The notes under the pieces: generated by a model | Databases searched by the model: none | What the model was told of the DNA's origin: nothing | The model's input: the letters and a program-made list of their open reading frames with translations, nothing else | Position numbers and translations under genes: made by a program | From: an uncultured Porphyromonadaceae bacterium | GTDB lineage: Bacteria > Bacteroidota > Bacteroidia > Bacteroidales > Muribaculaceae | Direction of reading: 5' to 3' | Length of the DNA: 64,000 nucleotides | Assembly (NCBI GenBank): GCA_947177185.1 | Contig: CAMWTJ010000005.1 | Span: forward strand, 1-64,000 | Shown here: positions 19,826 to 29,325 of the stretch, one piece after another | Numbering within the stretch: the first letter of the stretch is position 1 | How the letters are laid out: each line of letters opens with the position of its first letter

Positions 19826-20800
19826 ATGCACATGTCCGACGGATTGATATCCACTCCCGTGGCCGCTGTAGCGGCCGTAGCAGCAGCCGCACTGATAGGC
19901 GTGGCCGGAGCGAAAGTGAAAAAAGACACGCGCCCCGGTCTGGTTTCTCTTACGGCCGTGCTCGGCGCTTTCGTGTTTGCGGCCCAGATGATAAACTTCA
20001 GCATACCCGGCACCGGGTCCTCCGGGCATATCATAGGCGGCGTGCTGCTGTCGGCGTTTCTGGGGCCGTGGGCGGCGTTTCTTGCCCTAAGCTCTGTGCT
20101 GATAATCCAATGCCTGCTCTTTGCCGACGGCGGCCTGCTCGCGCTCGGCTGCAATATAGTGAATATGGCGGCCATGAGCTGCCTGATAGCCTATCCGCTT
20201 GTGTTCCGGCCCATCGTGAGCCGCGGAGCGTCGGCTGCACGCATCATGGGCGCCTCGGTGCTGTCCTGCACTCTCGCCCTTGAGCTCGGCGCGTGCCTGG
20301 TGGCCGTGGAAACCAAGCTGTCGGGAGTGACGGCGCTGTCCACGGGCACTTTTCTGCTGCTGATGGCGGGGATACACCTTGCCATAGGCGTAGGCGAGGG
20401 TGTGGCCACGGGCGCCGTGCTGGCCTTCGTGAAGCGTATGAGGCCGGCTCTGCTTGTAGGCGCCGGAGCCGGCGAGCCCCGCGGACGCGCCACGGGTGCG
20501 ATAGTGGGGTTTGCGCTCGCTGCACTGGCCATAGCAGGCGGTCTGTCGCTCGCCGCGTCGCAGGACCCCGACGGCCTGGAGTGGTCGGTGGCGCGGGTGG
20601 CCGGCTCGGCCGAGGTGCCGGCATCGGGCGCCGCGGCGGCACGTGCGCAGAAAGTGCAAGACGCCACAGCCGCGATGCCTGACTACGACAACACCTTTGC
20701 CGGCGTGGCCGGTGCGTCGCTCGTGATGCTTACCGTGTGGGGCGTGTGCGCCCTGCTGACGCACCGACGCCGCGCGGCTGCGATTACAGAAAAAGAATAA
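19826..20800 (+). CDS. energy-coupling factor ABC transporter permease, CbiM/NikM with fused PDGLE (N) domain
   Basis: N-terminal MHMSDGLIS metal-binding start; GGVLLSAFLGPWAAFLALSSVLIIQCLLFADGGLLALGCNIVNMA; C-terminal DPDGLEWS. Confidence 0.93.
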   Translation: MHMSDGLISTPVAAVAAVAAAALIGVAGAKVKKDTRPGLVSLTAVLGAFVFAAQMINFSIPGTGSSGHIIGGVLLSAFLGPWAAFLALSSVLIIQCLLFADGGLLALGCNIVNMAAMSCLIAYPLVFRPIVSRGASAARIMGASVLSCTLALELGACLVAVETKLSGVTALSTGTFLLLMAGIHLAIGVGEGVATGAVLAFVKRMRPALLVGAGAGEPRGRATGAIVGFALAALAIAGGLSLAASQDPDGLEWSVARVAGSAEVPASGAAAARAQKVQDATAAMPDYDNTFAGVAGASLVMLTVWGVCALLTHRRRAAAITEKE

Positions 20801-20816
20801 ACGAAAGCATAGCCAT

Positions 20817-21617
20817 ATGGGCAAAATCGACAAGGCATTATCGGCGCTTTCCGAAATGGAGCGCGGCTGCGTGGCGGCCGTGCCGGGCTATGCCGCGTCC
20901 ACGCGCGTCAGCATGCTGCTTACGCTGCTGTATGTGTGCCTTTTGCTCTCGGTGCCGCTTCAGGATCTGCAGCGGCTCGTGTGGTTTGCGTCGTTTCCCA
21001 TAGTCTGGGCTTCGGTGACCGGCGTAGGCTACGGATGCGTGCTGAAGCGCTCTCTGTATGTGCTGCCGCTGATACTTTTTGTAGGTATTTTCAATCCATT
21101 GGTCGATACGGCTCCGGCATGGACCATAGGCGCCCTGACAGTGAGCCGCGGCTGGGTGAGCTTTGTGTCGGTGGCGCTGCGCGGCATGCTGGCCGTGCAG
21201 GCGGTGCTGACACTCACGGCTGTGTGCGGCTTCGCCGACGTGTGCCGCGAGTTGCGCGCCGCGGGCGTGCCCTCGTTTCTGACCACGCAGCTTCAGCTCG
21301 TGTACCGATACATGAGCGTGCTGCTGGAGGAGCTCCTTGTCATGGGACGCGCGCGCACGGCCCGCGGCTATGGGCGTGCTTCGTATCCGCTGCGCCTGTG
21401 GGCGGCGATGGCCGGACAATTGTTTTTGCGGTCGGTGGACCGCGCCGAGCGCATCCACCGTGCCATGCTCGCGCGCGGCTTCGACGGCACTATGCCGCGC
21501 TATACCTCAGCGGAGCGTCACGGCGCGCACGGCGCCGGCGCGGTGGTGTGGTGCGTGTGCTGGGTCGCTGTGTTGTGTTATCTGCGCTTCGGCGCCATTA
21601 TATGTTTTACGAGATGA
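20817..21617 (+). CDS. ECF transporter transmembrane component CbiQ/NikQ
   Basis: GRARTARGYGRASYPLRLWAAMAGQLFLRSVDRAERIHRAMLARGFDG, CbiQ coupling motif. Confidence 0.92.
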   Translation: MGKIDKALSALSEMERGCVAAVPGYAASTRVSMLLTLLYVCLLLSVPLQDLQRLVWFASFPIVWASVTGVGYGCVLKRSLYVLPLILFVGIFNPLVDTAPAWTIGALTVSRGWVSFVSVALRGMLAVQAVLTLTAVCGFADVCRELRAAGVPSFLTTQLQLVYRYMSVLLEELLVMGRARTARGYGRASYPLRLWAAMAGQLFLRSVDRAERIHRAMLARGFDGTMPRYTSAERHGAHGAGAVVWCVCWVAVLCYLRFGAIICFTR

Positions 21618-22324
21618 ACAGTCACCCCGATATAGAGTTCCGTCAGGTGCGCTACGGCTATGCCGGCGGCGGCGAGGCCCTGCGCGGCATATCGTTTGCC
21701 GTGGAGCGCGGGACAAAGGTGGCTTTGCTCGGTCCCAACGGAGCCGGAAAGTCGACGCTGCTGTTGCACACCAACGGACTTTTGCTCGCTTCAGCCGGCG
21801 AGGTGCTCGTGGCGGGGCTGCCAGTGGAGAGCAAATCGCTGGCGCAAGTGCGCCGCCGCGTGGGCATGGTGTTTCAGAACCCCGACGACCAGCTCTTCAT
21901 GCCCACAGTGGAAGAAGACGTGGCGTTCGGGCCCATGAACATGGGCCTGCCTACCGACGAGGTCGAGAGCCGCGTGGCGGCTGCTATGCGAGCTGTCGGT
22001 GCGGAAGGGCTGCGCAAGCGCTCGCCCATGCAGCTCAGCGGCGGACAGAAACGTGCGGTGGCTCTGGCCACAGTGCTGTCGATGCAGCCCGACATACTCG
22101 TGCTCGACGAGCCCACATCCAACCTCGACGGGCGCACGCGCCGTAGCCTTATCGACACCATGGCATCGCTGTCCGCCACATGCCTCATAGCCACACACGA
22201 CCTCGGCATGGCGCGCGCGCTGTGCGACAGGGCCATCGTGCTGGACGAGGGCAGGATCGTGGCCGACGGCGTGTGCTGCGATATAACAGACAATATGGAA
22301 ATCCTCTCTTTTCTCGGTTATTAA
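21614..22324 (+). CDS. ECF transporter ATP-binding protein CbiO/NikO
   Basis: Walker A GPNGAGKSTL, LSGGQKRAVALATVLS, LDEPTSNLD; start trimmed from the 20936 ORF (upstream part overlaps CbiQ). Confidence 0.93.
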   Translation: MNSHPDIEFRQVRYGYAGGGEALRGISFAVERGTKVALLGPNGAGKSTLLLHTNGLLLASAGEVLVAGLPVESKSLAQVRRRVGMVFQNPDDQLFMPTVEEDVAFGPMNMGLPTDEVESRVAAAMRAVGAEGLRKRSPMQLSGGQKRAVALATVLSMQPDILVLDEPTSNLDGRTRRSLIDTMASLSATCLIATHDLGMARALCDRAIVLDEGRIVADGVCCDITDNMEILSFLGY

Positions 22325-22341
22325 TTCAAAATAAAAGCATT

Positions 22342-23121
22342 ATGGCAAACAATTCTCCATCCGACACCGCCGGTTCCGGCAACAAGCCCGCCAAAATGCC
22401 TTCCCCGCAGCAGGCTTACGCTTTCACCACGCAGAATGTGCTTAACTTTCTGCACATCATTGTGCTGGTGCTATCGGTGATACTTATACTGACCATCTCG
22501 GTGGATACGTTCAAGAACATCCGCTACAACAACGAGCCGGACTTTGTCAAGTTTGAATTCTGGATATGCGTGGTGTTTCTTGTCGATTTCTTTTTCGAGA
22601 TGGCCGTGGCGCAGAACAAAGGGCGCTTTTTCATGCGCAACATCCTGTTTTTCTTTATCTCGCTGCCGTATCTGCCGATAATGAAGTATTTCGACATGCA
22701 CATCGGGCATGTGGCAGGCTATGTGCTTCGCTTCGTGCCTTTCCTGCGCGGCGGCTACGCTCTGGCGCTCGTAGTGGGATGGTTTACGAGCAATCGCGCC
22801 ACCAGTCTGTTTGTGACCTATCTGGCCACGCTTATCTCGGGCATATATTTCTCGAGTCTGATATTCTATGTGTTTGAGCACGGCCAGAATCCGCTGGTGG
22901 TAAAGTACACCGACGCCCTCTGGTGGGCGCTTATGGACTGCACCACCGTGGGCTCCAACATAGTGGCCGTCACGCCTGTGGGCCGTGTGCTGTCTGTGCT
23001 TGTGGCGGCGCTGGGCATGATGATGTTTCCGATATTCACGGTCTACATCACGAGCCTTATCACCCGCTATCACAGCGCCAGCCACGACGACAGCTCCGAC
23101 CCCGGCGCCAATCTGGTTTAA
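22342..23121 (+). CDS. two-pore-helix-type cation channel / potassium channel family protein with atypical filter
   Basis: Several TM helices; pore helix and filter WALMDCTTVGSNIVAVTPVGRVLSVLVAALGM. Confidence 0.78.
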   Translation: MANNSPSDTAGSGNKPAKMPSPQQAYAFTTQNVLNFLHIIVLVLSVILILTISVDTFKNIRYNNEPDFVKFEFWICVVFLVDFFFEMAVAQNKGRFFMRNILFFFISLPYLPIMKYFDMHIGHVAGYVLRFVPFLRGGYALALVVGWFTSNRATSLFVTYLATLISGIYFSSLIFYVFEHGQNPLVVKYTDALWWALMDCTTVGSNIVAVTPVGRVLSVLVAALGMMMFPIFTVYITSLITRYHSASHDDSSDPGANLV

Positions 23122-24176
23122 TTTCCAAACATCCAGCGGGCGGGCGATATGCGTTCTACTCCGCGGTTGTGCTTGCGGAATATCGCTTCGGCCGCCTCGC
23201 GGAAGGCGGCTGCCCGCGGATCGTCGCTCTCGTAGGCGTCGACCACTCTGAAATTGCGTCCGTTGCCGGCCGGTTCTGTGAAATGCAGCTGCCAGCCGGC
23301 ATCGGCCACGCGCACTTTGCCGTCGGGGCGGCGTTCGAGCCGCACCGTCACGGCAGCTCCGCCGCGCGTGTCGCGGGTGCGCATGTTTGAAATCAGGTTG
23401 CCGAGCGAGTACACCACCAGGCAGCGCGAGCCGTCGGGGTTGTCCCTCAGCTCCATAGGCTGCACGACGTGTGGGTGCGAACCGATTATCAGCTCCACAC
23501 CCATGCCCTGGAGCCAGTCGGCGAGCGAACGCTGCGCGGCGTTGGGCAGCAGCTTGTATTCGTCGCCCCAGTGCACGCACACGCACACTATTTCCGCTCC
23601 GGCCCGGCGCGCGGCCTGTATGTCGGCCGCCATTAAGGTGCGGTCTATGAGGTCGACCACGGCTCCGTCGCGCGGTTCTATGCCGTTGGTGCCGTAGGTG
23701 TAGTTCAGAAATCCGATGCGTATGCCGTTCACCTCGCGCAGATGCGGCATAAGCGAGTCGCGTGCGGCAGCGTCGCGGTAGGTGCCTATGTGTGCGAGTC
23801 CGTTGCTGTCGAGGGCGTCGACGGTGTGGCGCAGTCCGCGGTCGCGGCGGTCGAGTGTGTGGTTGTTGGCCGTAAGAAACAAGTCGAATCCGGCGTCGCG
23901 CAGCGCGTGCAGGTAGGGTTCGGGCGCGTTGAAACACGGATATCCGCTGTGTGGAGCGGGGCCTATGGGTGTTTCGAGGTTTACCACGGCAAAATCCACG
24001 GTCTTGAACCACGGCGCCACGCCTGCGAAGCACTCGGAGTAGTCCCATGCGCCACCCGGGCGGCGTGCGGCGTCGAGCTGCGCCTGGTGCTGCATGGCAT
24101 CGCCGGCAAAGGCTATCTCCACGTCGTTGAGTCCGAGGAGCATCCCGAGAAATGTGATCAGCGGAATCAGTGCCAT
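23118..24176 (-). CDS. CapA family protein (PGA_cap metallophosphoesterase-like)
   Basis: EIAFAGDAMQH; VVNLETPIG; LFLTANNHTLDRRDRGL; IVCVCVHWGDEYKLLPNAAQ; IIGSHPHVVQPME. Confidence 0.93.
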   Translation of the reverse strand: MALIPLITFLGMLLGLNDVEIAFAGDAMQHQAQLDAARRPGGAWDYSECFAGVAPWFKTVDFAVVNLETPIGPAPHSGYPCFNAPEPYLHALRDAGFDLFLTANNHTLDRRDRGLRHTVDALDSNGLAHIGTYRDAAARDSLMPHLREVNGIRIGFLNYTYGTNGIEPRDGAVVDLIDRTLMAADIQAARRAGAEIVCVCVHWGDEYKLLPNAAQRSLADWLQGMGVELIIGSHPHVVQPMELRDNPDGSRCLVVYSLGNLISNMRTRDTRGGAAVTVRLERRPDGKVRVADAGWQLHFTEPAGNGRNFRVVDAYESDDPRAAAFREAAEAIFRKHNRGVERISPARWMFGN

Positions 24177-24207
24177 TGCAGGGTGCGTGGGGCGGTGGAA
24201 GTGGAGT

Positions 24208-25098
24208 TCAGAGCGTGCGTCGGCGGCGTCTTACAAACGCCGTAAGGGTGTTGTGCAGCAGCGAAGCTATGGTCATGGGGCCTACGCCGCCGGGCACCGG
24301 GGTGATGTAGCTGCATTTCGGAGCCACGGCGTCGAAATCGACGTCGCCGGCCAGGCGGTAGCCGCTGCGGCGGCTCGGGTCGGCCACGCGTGTCGTGCCT
24401 ACGTCGACCACTACGGCGCCCTCCGCCACCATGTCGGCCTGCACGAGTCCGGGGCAGCCTGCGGCGCTGATTATGATTTCGCATCCCGCGAGTATCTCCT
24501 TGAGGTCGGGGGTGGAGCTGTTGCACACGGTCACGGTGGCGTCGCCCATTTCGGATTTCTCAAGCAGCATGGATGCCATGGGTCGGCCCACGATGTTGCT
24601 GCGTCCGATCACAGCCACGCGCTTGCCGCGTGTGGTGATGCCGTTGCGTCGCAGCAGCTCAACGATGCCGGCCGGGGTGGCGGCGCGCATGCAGTCGAGG
24701 CCGAGCGCCATGCGGCCTATGTTGTCGGGCGTGAATCCGTCTACGTCCTTCTTCGGGCTGATGTGCAGCAGCAGGTCTTTGCTGTCGATGTGCGGCGGCA
24801 GGGGCTGCTGCACGATTATGCCGTCGATGTCGCTGTTGGCGTTGAGGCGGCGCACTGCTTCGCGCACCTGTTGTTGCGTGGAGTCTGCCGGAAGGCGCTT
24901 CACGGTGGAGCGTATGCCGCACTCGGCGCACGCTTTCTGCTTGAGGTTCACGTAGGTGACGCTCGCCGGGTCGTCGCCCACTATCACAGCGGCGAGCTTG
25001 GGCGTGCGGCCGCCGTACAGCGGCGCAAGCTCATGCACCCGGTGCGTTATGTCGGCGCGCCATTGTGCTGCTGTCTGTTTCCCGTCGAGTATTGTCAT
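24208..25098 (-). CDS. folD: bifunctional 5,10-methylenetetrahydrofolate dehydrogenase/cyclohydrolase
   Basis: YVNLKQKACAECGI; IIVQQPLPPHID; VIGRSNIVGRPMA; PVPGGVGPMTIASLLHNT. Confidence 0.97.
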   Translation of the reverse strand: MTILDGKQTAAQWRADITHRVHELAPLYGGRTPKLAAVIVGDDPASVTYVNLKQKACAECGIRSTVKRLPADSTQQQVREAVRRLNANSDIDGIIVQQPLPPHIDSKDLLLHISPKKDVDGFTPDNIGRMALGLDCMRAATPAGIVELLRRNGITTRGKRVAVIGRSNIVGRPMASMLLEKSEMGDATVTVCNSSTPDLKEILAGCEIIISAAGCPGLVQADMVAEGAVVVDVGTTRVADPSRRSGYRLAGDVDFDAVAPKCSYITPVPGGVGPMTIASLLHNTLTAFVRRRRRTL

Positions 25099-25122
25099 CG
25101 GCTGCCTTAGGGGGTTGCTTAT

Positions 25123-26463
25123 TTATTTCCGGCGCATGCCGCGCATCTGACGCATCATGCCCATGGGGTTCTTCATGGAGGTGACCTGCTGCATCATCTT
25201 ACGCATCTGCTCAAACTGTTTGAGCAGGCGGTTCACTTCCGCGGGTGTCGTGCCCGAGCCGCGGGCTATGCGCTGACGCCTGGAGCCGGCGTTGAGGATT
25301 TCGGGATGCTCGCGCTCTTCAGGAGTCATCGACATGATTATGGCCTCCACGCTTTTGAAGGCGTTGTCGTCGATGTCGATATCCTTTAGGGCTTTGCCCA
25401 CGCCCGGTATCATGGCTGCGAGGTCTTTGATGTTGCCCATCTTCTTGACCTGCTGTATCTGCTTGAGAAAGTCGTTGAAGGTGAACTGGTTGCGGCGGAA
25501 TTTCTTGGCTATTTCCTCGGCCTCTTTCTCGTCGAACTGCTGCTGGGCCTTTTCCACGAGCGACACGATGTCGCCCATGCCCAGGATGCGGTTGGCCATG
25601 CGGTCGGGGTGGAACACGTCGATGCCGTCGAGCGTTTCGCCCGTGCCCACGAATTTAATGGGCTTCTGCACCACGCTGCGTATGGACAGCGCCGCACCGC
25701 CGCGGGTGTCGCCGTCGAGTTTGGTAAGCACCACGCCGTCGAAGTCAAGGCGTTCGTTGAATGTCTTGGCGGTGTTGACGGCGTCCTGACCAGTCATGGA
25801 GTCCACGACGAACAGAATTTCGCCGGGATTGATGGCTTTCTTGATGGCTTCGATTTCGTCCATCATCTGCTCGTCCACGGCAAGGCGGCCGGCGGTGTCG
25901 ACTATCACGAGGTCGAAGCGGTTGGCGCGCGCATGCTCCACGGCGCGGCGCGCAATGCCCACGGGGTCTTTCACATCGGGCTCGGTGTACACCTCGGCGC
26001 CTATGCTCGAAGCCAGCACCTTGAGCTGGTCGATGGCCGCGGGGCGGTACACGTCGCATGCCACGAGCAGCGGACGCATGTGCTTCTCGGCCATGAGCTT
26101 CTTGGCCAGCTTGCCGGTAAAGGTGGTTTTGCCGGAGCCTTGCAGGCCGCTCATGAGTATGATGGCCGGATTGCCCTTGAGTGTCATCGGCGCCACCTCT
26201 CCGCCCATGAGTGCGGCGAGTTCGTCGTTGACGATTTTCACCATCAGCTGCTCGGGCTTGACGGCGTTGATTACGTTCTGTCCGAGCGCTTTTTGCTTGA
26301 CGGCGTCGGTGAAAGCCTTGGCGGTGGCGAAATTCACGTCGGCGTCGATAAGTGCGCGGCGCACATCCTTGAGGGTGTCGGCTACGTTGATTTCGGTGAT
26401 TTTGCCTTGTCCTTTGAGTATCTTGAAACTGCGCTCGAGGCGGTCGCTTAGTCGTTCAAACAT
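25123..26463 (-). CDS. ffh: signal recognition particle protein
   Basis: GLQGSGKTTFTGKLA; DVYRPAAIDQLK; DTAGRLAVDEQMMDE; TKLDGDTRGGAALS; C-terminal M domain. Confidence 0.98.
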   Translation of the reverse strand: MFERLSDRLERSFKILKGQGKITEINVADTLKDVRRALIDADVNFATAKAFTDAVKQKALGQNVINAVKPEQLMVKIVNDELAALMGGEVAPMTLKGNPAIILMSGLQGSGKTTFTGKLAKKLMAEKHMRPLLVACDVYRPAAIDQLKVLASSIGAEVYTEPDVKDPVGIARRAVEHARANRFDLVIVDTAGRLAVDEQMMDEIEAIKKAINPGEILFVVDSMTGQDAVNTAKTFNERLDFDGVVLTKLDGDTRGGAALSIRSVVQKPIKFVGTGETLDGIDVFHPDRMANRILGMGDIVSLVEKAQQQFDEKEAEEIAKKFRRNQFTFNDFLKQIQQVKKMGNIKDLAAMIPGVGKALKDIDIDDNAFKSVEAIIMSMTPEEREHPEILNAGSRRQRIARGSGTTPAEVNRLLKQFEQMRKMMQQVTSMKNPMGMMRQMRGMRRK

Positions 26464-26490
26464 ATTTGGTTGCGGGGTGGTGGGATGGGA

Positions 26491-26841
26491 TTAGACGAGT
26501 TGGTTGGTCGCGGTGTCGGGGAATATCACCGAGGGCTTGAATGTGCGTGCTTCCTCGACGGTCATGGAGGCGTAGGCCATTATGATTACCACGTCGCCGG
26601 GCTGCACCAGACGGGCTGCGGCGCCGTTGAGGCATATCACGCCGCTGCGGCGTTCGCCGGGTATGGCGTATGTGTCGAGGCGCGCGCCGTTGTTGTTGTT
26701 GACTATGAATACGCGTTCGCCGGGAAGGATTCCGGCCGCATCCATCAGGTCCTGGTCGATGGTGATGCTGCCTATATAGTCGAGCCGCGCTTCGGTGACC
26801 GTCACGCGGTGTATTTTTGATTTCAGAATTTCAACGTTCAT
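26491..26841 (-). CDS. panD: aspartate 1-decarboxylase
   Basis: [51 protein letters not shown]; start trimmed. Confidence 0.96.
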   Translation of the reverse strand: MNVEILKSKIHRVTVTEARLDYIGSITIDQDLMDAAGILPGERVFIVNNNNGARLDTYAIPGERRSGVICLNGAAARLVQPGDVVIIMAYASMTVEEARTFKPSVIFPDTATNQLV

Positions 26842-27701
26842 GATTGTGGCGTTGCGGGAAAGCTGATGTTGTCGATTAGCCGCACGCCGCCGCAGAACAC
26901 GGTGATGCAGCCTATGGCTCCTTCGGGAGCTTCGTGCCATGCGGCCACGGGCTGCATGGTGTCGGGATGCACTATCTCGAAATACTCCACGTCCAGGCCG
27001 TCAATGGCATTGAGCGCGCCTACAGTGGTGTCCTTCACCTGCGCGGGCGTGGCGCCTGCGGTGCAGGAGTCGACAGCGGCGCACAGCGCGCGGTATATGG
27101 CGGGTGCGGTGGCGCGGGCGGCGGCGTCCAGCCTTGTGTTGCGCGAGCTCATGGCGAGGCCGTCGGCTTCGCGCATTATGGGGCAGGGCACTATGGTGCC
27201 GTCGAATCCGACTATCTGCGCCATGCGGCGTATCACGGCTATCTGCTGTATGTCCTTACGGCCGAAATAGGCGCGAGTGGGGCGGGCCCAGTCGAAAAGT
27301 TTGCTTACTATCTGCGCCACGCCGTTGAAATGGCCGGGCCGCATGGCTCCTTCCATCACTTCGGCCACTGAGCCGAGGTCGAACACGCGCGTGTCAGGTT
27401 CGGGATAGATTTCCTCCACGGAGGGCACGAACGCAAAATCCACGCTTTCGGCCTCAAGCAGCGCGCAGTCGGCCTGCTCGGTGCGCGGATAGGTGCGCAG
27501 GTCGTCGGGATTGTTGAACTGCGTGGGGTTTACGAAGATGCTTGTCACTACCACATCGTTCTGTTGGCGGGCTTTGCGCACGAGCGAGATATGACCGTCG
27601 TGCAGAGCGCCCATGGTGGGCACAAGGCCTATGCTGCGGCCTGCGGCCTTTGCCTCGGCCACGGCTTCGCGCAGTTGCTCGACTGTTCGTAGTATTTTCA
27701 T
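26838..27701 (-). CDS. panC: pantoate--beta-alanine ligase
   Basis: [53 protein letters not shown]; overlaps panD by ATGA. Confidence 0.97.
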   Translation of the reverse strand: MKILRTVEQLREAVAEAKAAGRSIGLVPTMGALHDGHISLVRKARQQNDVVVTSIFVNPTQFNNPDDLRTYPRTEQADCALLEAESVDFAFVPSVEEIYPEPDTRVFDLGSVAEVMEGAMRPGHFNGVAQIVSKLFDWARPTRAYFGRKDIQQIAVIRRMAQIVGFDGTIVPCPIMREADGLAMSSRNTRLDAAARATAPAIYRALCAAVDSCTAGATPAQVKDTTVGALNAIDGLDVEYFEIVHPDTMQPVAAWHEAPEGAIGCITVFCGGVRLIDNISFPATPQS

Positions 27702-27802
27702 TTCTTTCTGGCTTATACAAGCGTTGTTTCAGGCTGCAAAATTACAACTTTTTATCGGCCTGCGAAAATATTTGCTCTTAAAATGCCTTGCGCCGCACGT
27801 TT

Positions 27803-28333
27803 TCAGGCGCCGTACACGTTGCGCAGTATCGTGTCGGCGGCGGAGCGGATGTCGAGCTGTCCGCAGCCCGGGCCGGCAGCCATAAGGAGCAGCGGCACCG
27901 AGGGGAGGCCTGGAGCGTAGGGCGGCTGTATGTAGTCTATCTCGGTGCGTGCCGCGAATCCGAGGCGTTTGTAAAACGCTATGCGCCTGTCGGCCATCTC
28001 ATTGGCTCCGGGGCGCTCCACTTCGAGCACCACGGGACATCCGGCCGTGCGTATGAATTCGGCCATGGCTTGCGCGCCCATGTTGCGGCCGCGCATAGCC
28101 GAGTCTATGGCGAAGTGCTCCACATATAAGAACGTGTCGAACTGCCAGTACGAGAGCATGCCTGCCGTGTGGCCGCGTTCGTCGCTTATGACGAGCAGGC
28201 GCAACATCCCGTCGGCACGCTGCGCGCGGCCGAAAAGGTCGTCGGTCGGGCGGCGTTCTTCGGGTGGAAATGCCTCAAGGTATATGTCTTCTATGGCGCT
28301 GCGCCGGGATGTGTCGAAGGGATTTAGTTGCAT
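27803..28333 (-). CDS. GNAT family N-acetyltransferase
   Basis: EHFAIDSAMRGRNMGAQAMAEFI; VVLEVERPGANEMADRRIAFYKRLGF; start trimmed to MQLNPF. Confidence 0.85.
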   Translation of the reverse strand: MQLNPFDTSRRSAIEDIYLEAFPPEERRPTDDLFGRAQRADGMLRLLVISDERGHTAGMLSYWQFDTFLYVEHFAIDSAMRGRNMGAQAMAEFIRTAGCPVVLEVERPGANEMADRRIAFYKRLGFAARTEIDYIQPPYAPGLPSVPLLLMAAGPGCGQLDIRSAADTILRNVYGA

Positions 28334-28376
28334 GTCAGTCGGAAAAAGTTTACCTTTGCAAAGATAATAATTTGTG

Positions 28377-29321
28377 ATGAAAAACGAAAAAGTGGGACGC
28401 TTCGCTCCGTCGCCTACGGGCCGCATGCACCTCGGCAATGTGTTCACAGCATTGCTGTCGTGGCTTTCGGTGCGGTCGGCCGGCGGCCGCTGGGTGCTGC
28501 GCATCGAGGACCTTGACCCTCAGCGGTCGCGGCGCGAGTATGCTGAAATCATAGAGGACGACCTGCGCTGGCTCGGCCTCGACTGGGATGAAGGAGGCCT
28601 TGCAGGCGCCGGTGCGCACGGTCCGTACAGCCAAAGCCTGCGCGGCGAGATATATAATGAGTATCTGCGGCGCCTGCACAGCACCGGGCTGGTATATGCC
28701 TGCACATGCCGGCGCGCCGATATCCTCGCCACGCAGGCACCGCATCAGAGCGACGGACGCATCATATATGCCGGCACCTGTCGTCCGCCGGTGCTTCCTG
28801 CACCGTTTGAGGCGCCGGCAGCCGGCGTGTCCTGCTCCGAGCGTCTTTATGTGCCGGGCCGGGCCATCTGTTTTACCGACGGGGTGTTCGGGCCGCAGAG
28901 TGTGTGCCTCGACACGCATTGCGGCGATTTCGTGGTGCGGCGTGCCGATGGCGCGTGGGCCTATCAGCTGGCAGTAGTGGTGGACGACGCGCTCATGGGC
29001 GTGACCGAGGTGATGCGCGGAAGCGACCTGCTGCTGTCCACGGCCCAGCAGCTGTATCTTTACGACCTGCTGGGACTGGAGGCGCCGGAATTTGTGCACG
29101 TGCCTCTGCTGTGCAATTCGGCCGGTGTGCGCCTGTCGAAGCGCGACGGCGCTCTCGGCATGGCCGAGCTGCGCGCGCGATGCACGCCGGAGCAGGTGAT
29201 AGGGCGGCTGGCGCACCTGGCCGGACTGACCTCCGACGATGCGCCCGTGTCGGCTCGGGAACTTATCCCGGTCTATTCGCCCCAGCGCATCCCGCCGGTG
29301 CTGCAGCTCGTCGCGGAGTAG
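28377..29321 (+). CDS. gluQ: glutamyl-Q tRNA(Asp) synthetase-like protein
   Basis: GRFAPSPTGRMHLGNVFTALLSWL; CTCRR...YAGTCR Zn site; VRLSKRDGALGMAELRA; no anticodon-binding domain. Confidence 0.92.
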   Translation: MKNEKVGRFAPSPTGRMHLGNVFTALLSWLSVRSAGGRWVLRIEDLDPQRSRREYAEIIEDDLRWLGLDWDEGGLAGAGAHGPYSQSLRGEIYNEYLRRLHSTGLVYACTCRRADILATQAPHQSDGRIIYAGTCRPPVLPAPFEAPAAGVSCSERLYVPGRAICFTDGVFGPQSVCLDTHCGDFVVRRADGAWAYQLAVVVDDALMGVTEVMRGSDLLLSTAQQLYLYDLLGLEAPEFVHVPLLCNSAGVRLSKRDGALGMAELRARCTPEQVIGRLAHLAGLTSDDAPVSARELIPVYSPQRIPPVLQLVAE

Positions 29322-29325
29322 GGCG

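Noticed and set aside
22471-24048. 525-aa minus-strand ORF
   Set aside because: Covers the antisense of the channel gene and another frame of capA; Arg/His-rich, no recognisable domain.
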